Assembly: GCA_026414745.1 (NCBI GenBank)
Contig: JAOAIK010000053.1
Coordinates: forward strand, 1-32,179
Length of the DNA stretch: 32,179 nucleotides
Direction: 5' to 3'
Source: Roseococcus sp.
GTDB taxonomy: Bacteria > Pseudomonadota > Alphaproteobacteria > Acetobacterales > Acetobacteraceae
Shown: positions 30,499 to 32,179 of the stretch, piece after piece
Layout: each line of letters opens with the position of its first letter
Numbering within the stretch: position 1 is the stretch's first letter
Position numbers and translations under genes: made by a program
The notes under the pieces: model-generated
Database searches by the model: none
Told to the model about the DNA's origin: nothing
The model's input: the letters and a program-made list of their open reading frames with translations, nothing else

Positions 30499-31140
30499 AT
30501 GCCCGCCCGCATCGCCCTGATCCACGCCCTGCGCCATTCCCCACCGCCGGTGGAGGCCGCCTTCGCCCGGCTCTGGCCCGGCCAGGTGCTGATGAACCTG
30601 ATGGACGACAGCCTCTCGGCCGACCTCGCGCGCGAGGGGCGGCTGACGCCGGCGATGACGCAGCGCTTCCTCGCGCTCGGGCGCTACGCGGCCTCCACGG
30701 GCTGTGCGGGCATCCTGTTCACCTGCTCGGCCTTCGGCCCCTGCATCGAGGCGGTGGCGCAGGATCTGGCGCCCATGCCGGTGCTCAAGCCCAACGAGGC
30801 CATGCTGGCCGAGATCGCCGCGGCCGGGTTGCGGCGCGTCGGCCTGCTCGCCACCTTCCCCGGCACCCTCGCCTCCATGCCGCCCGAGTTCCCGCCGGGT
30901 GTCGAGGTGGTGCCGATGCTGGCCGAGGGGGCACTGGCCGCCCTGGATGCGGGCGATCGGGACGGCCATGACCGCCTCGCCCTGGAGGCGGCCCGCCGGC
31001 TGCGGGATGTGGAGGCCATCGCGCTCGGCCAGTTCAGCCTCGCGCATGTGGCGCCGGCCGTGGCGGCCGCGACGGGGCTGCCCGTCTTCTCCACGCCCGA
31101 CAGCGCGGTGCGGATGCTCAAGGGCCGCCTCGGCGGTTGA
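30499..31140 (+). CDS. Aspartate/glutamate racemase-family protein
   Basis: A 213-residue protein of the Asp/Glu racemase superfamily (which includes hydantoin racemase and arylmalonate decarboxylase). LIHALRHSPPPVEAAFARLWP forms the first strand and helix. The first catalytic cysteine is C76 in ILFTCSAFG. The second catalytic cysteine is not seen: the expected loop reads AIALGQFSLAHV, with Phe-Ser there. It may therefore be a decarboxylase, isomerase or one-base enzyme rather than a true racemase. VLKPNEAMLAEI and RRVGLLATFPGTL are typical of the family. ATG 30499 has AGAGG about eight bases upstream. Context with an MFS permease suggests use of an imported organic acid. Confidence 0.82.
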   Translation: MPARIALIHALRHSPPPVEAAFARLWPGQVLMNLMDDSLSADLAREGRLTPAMTQRFLALGRYAASTGCAGILFTCSAFGPCIEAVAQDLAPMPVLKPNEAMLAEIAAAGLRRVGLLATFPGTLASMPPEFPPGVEVVPMLAEGALAALDAGDRDGHDRLALEAARRLRDVEAIALGQFSLAHVAPAVAAATGLPVFSTPDSAVRMLKGRLGG

Positions 31141-31198
31141 AAGCCGCGCGACTGCCCGCACATCCCCGGTGTCGCTGGAGACAGAGGAGATGGCGGCG

Positions 31199-31666
31199 AT
31201 GAGCGAGTTGGCGGTGGGCGATGCGGCGCCCGCCTTCACCCTTCCGGCCACGGGCGGCCGCACGGTGAGCAGCGAGGCGCTGAAGGGCAAGCCCTATCTG
31301 CTGTATTTCTACCCCAAGGCCGACACGCCCGGTTGCACCAAGCAGGCCTGCGGCATGCAGGAGGCGCTGCCGGCGCTGGGCAAGCTCGGCCTGACGGTGA
31401 TCGGCGTGAGCCCGGACCCGATGCCGCCCATCGAGAAATTCGCGAAGAAATACGGGCTCGAGTTCCCCCTCGCCTCGGATGCCGAGCACAGCGCCGCCAC
31501 CGCCTACGGCACCTGGGTGCAGAAGAGCATGTACGGCAAGACCTACATGGGCATGGAGCGCTCGAGCTTCCTGATCGGCGCCGATGGCCGGATCAAGGCC
31601 ATCTGGCGCAAAGTGAAGCCCGAGGCGCACGCCGCCCAGGTGCTGGAGGCGGCGAAGGCGCTGTAG
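31199..31666 (+). CDS. bcp: Peroxiredoxin, BCP/PrxQ type (thiol peroxidase)
   Basis: A 155-residue atypical 2-Cys peroxiredoxin that reduces hydrogen and organic peroxides with thioredoxin. The peroxidatic C46 and the resolving C51 are in TPGCTKQACGMQ, five apart as in E. coli BCP. PAFTLPATGGRTVSSE and PYLLYFYPKADTPGC are the usual first strands, and MERSSFLIGADGRIKAIWRKVKP closes the fold. ATG 31199 has GAGGAG nine bases upstream; ATG 31190 in the same frame sits directly on that site and is less likely. It follows the racemase-like gene by 58 bases and converges with ilvC, with a strong hairpin between them. Confidence 0.94.
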   Translation: MSELAVGDAAPAFTLPATGGRTVSSEALKGKPYLLYFYPKADTPGCTKQACGMQEALPALGKLGLTVIGVSPDPMPPIEKFAKKYGLEFPLASDAEHSAATAYGTWVQKSMYGKTYMGMERSSFLIGADGRIKAIWRKVKPEAHAAQVLEAAKAL

Positions 31667-31677
31667 CGCCGCAGGGC

Positions 31678-31704
31678 CGGGGCGGGCGCGAGGCCCCCGC
31701 CCCG
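31678..31704. terminator. Bidirectional terminator-like hairpin between bcp and ilvC
   Basis: CGGGGCGGG (31678-31686) pairs perfectly with CCCGCCCCG (31696-31704), a 9-bp GC stem with a nine-base loop in the 46-base gap between the two convergent genes. There is no T-tract on either side. Confidence 0.6.
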
Positions 31705-31712
31705 CGCGCGGT

Positions 31713-32179
<467 letters not shown>

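Overview
The window is a dense, very GC-rich stretch of bacterial chromosome with strong G/C preference at third codon positions. Genes are packed with ATGA, GTGA and TGATG stop/start overlaps. A ribonucleotide reductase alpha chain without an ATP-cone, a rutABCD pyrimidine-degradation operon, an Fe-S (6-4)-type photolyase and a SCO protein together suggest an alphaproteobacterium. Acetobacteraceae (Roseomonas-like) is my best guess, by inference only. I see no rRNA, tRNA, CRISPR array, insertion sequence or prophage gene.

Layout. 2-1818 (+): end of an NDP-forming acyl-CoA synthetase, a nitroreductase-family protein and a NUDIX hydrolase. 1811-5327 (-): a chained run of a MaoC/FAS1-like acyl-CoA hydratase, two EamA permeases and an MBL-fold hydrolase. 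5467-7524 (+): a methyltransferase, a polyprenyl-phosphate glycosyltransferase and an SMR/ArnE-like membrane protein, probably a lipid-linked sugar cassette. 7525-10541 (-): a DUF6134-like exported protein, an Fe-S photolyase and a creatininase-family amidohydrolase. 10653-13193 (+): a SixA-like phosphatase coupled to a CHAD protein with a degenerate CYTH half, then a membrane-anchored thermonuclease. 13194-16617 (+): a leader region with unusual structure, nrdA, twin hairpins and nrdB. 16637-17712 (+): a SCO protein and a conserved small protein. 17755-21340 (-): rutABCD followed by an hsp20 gene with an FNR/FixK-like box in front of it. 21600-24199 (+): a Tat-exported NMT1/THI5-like binding protein divergent from rut, and a secreted coiled-coil protein of unknown function. 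24210-28148 (-): queA-tgt-queF for queuosine, then an M20 peptidase. 28285-31666 (+): a single-domain globin, an MFS permease, a small exported protein, an Asp/Glu-racemase-family protein and a BCP peroxiredoxin. 31713-32179 (-): the end of ilvC.

How the genes work together. RutA-D open uracil and process the products to 3-carbon acids, and the divergent binding protein could capture the pyrimidine. NrdA/NrdB make deoxyribonucleotides. QueF makes preQ1, Tgt inserts it into tRNA and QueA adds the ribosyl-derived epoxycyclopentane. The glycosyltransferase and its SMR neighbour would load and flip a lipid-linked sugar.

No gene cluster here is clearly a new defence or biosynthetic system. The least explained structure is in non-coding DNA: an 11-bp tandem repeat in front of nrdA that can form two mutually exclusive hairpins, one masking the ribosome-binding site; a possible 60-codon Trp/Cys-rich ORF upstream of it; and a pair of matching 9-bp-stem triloop hairpins between nrdA and nrdB.
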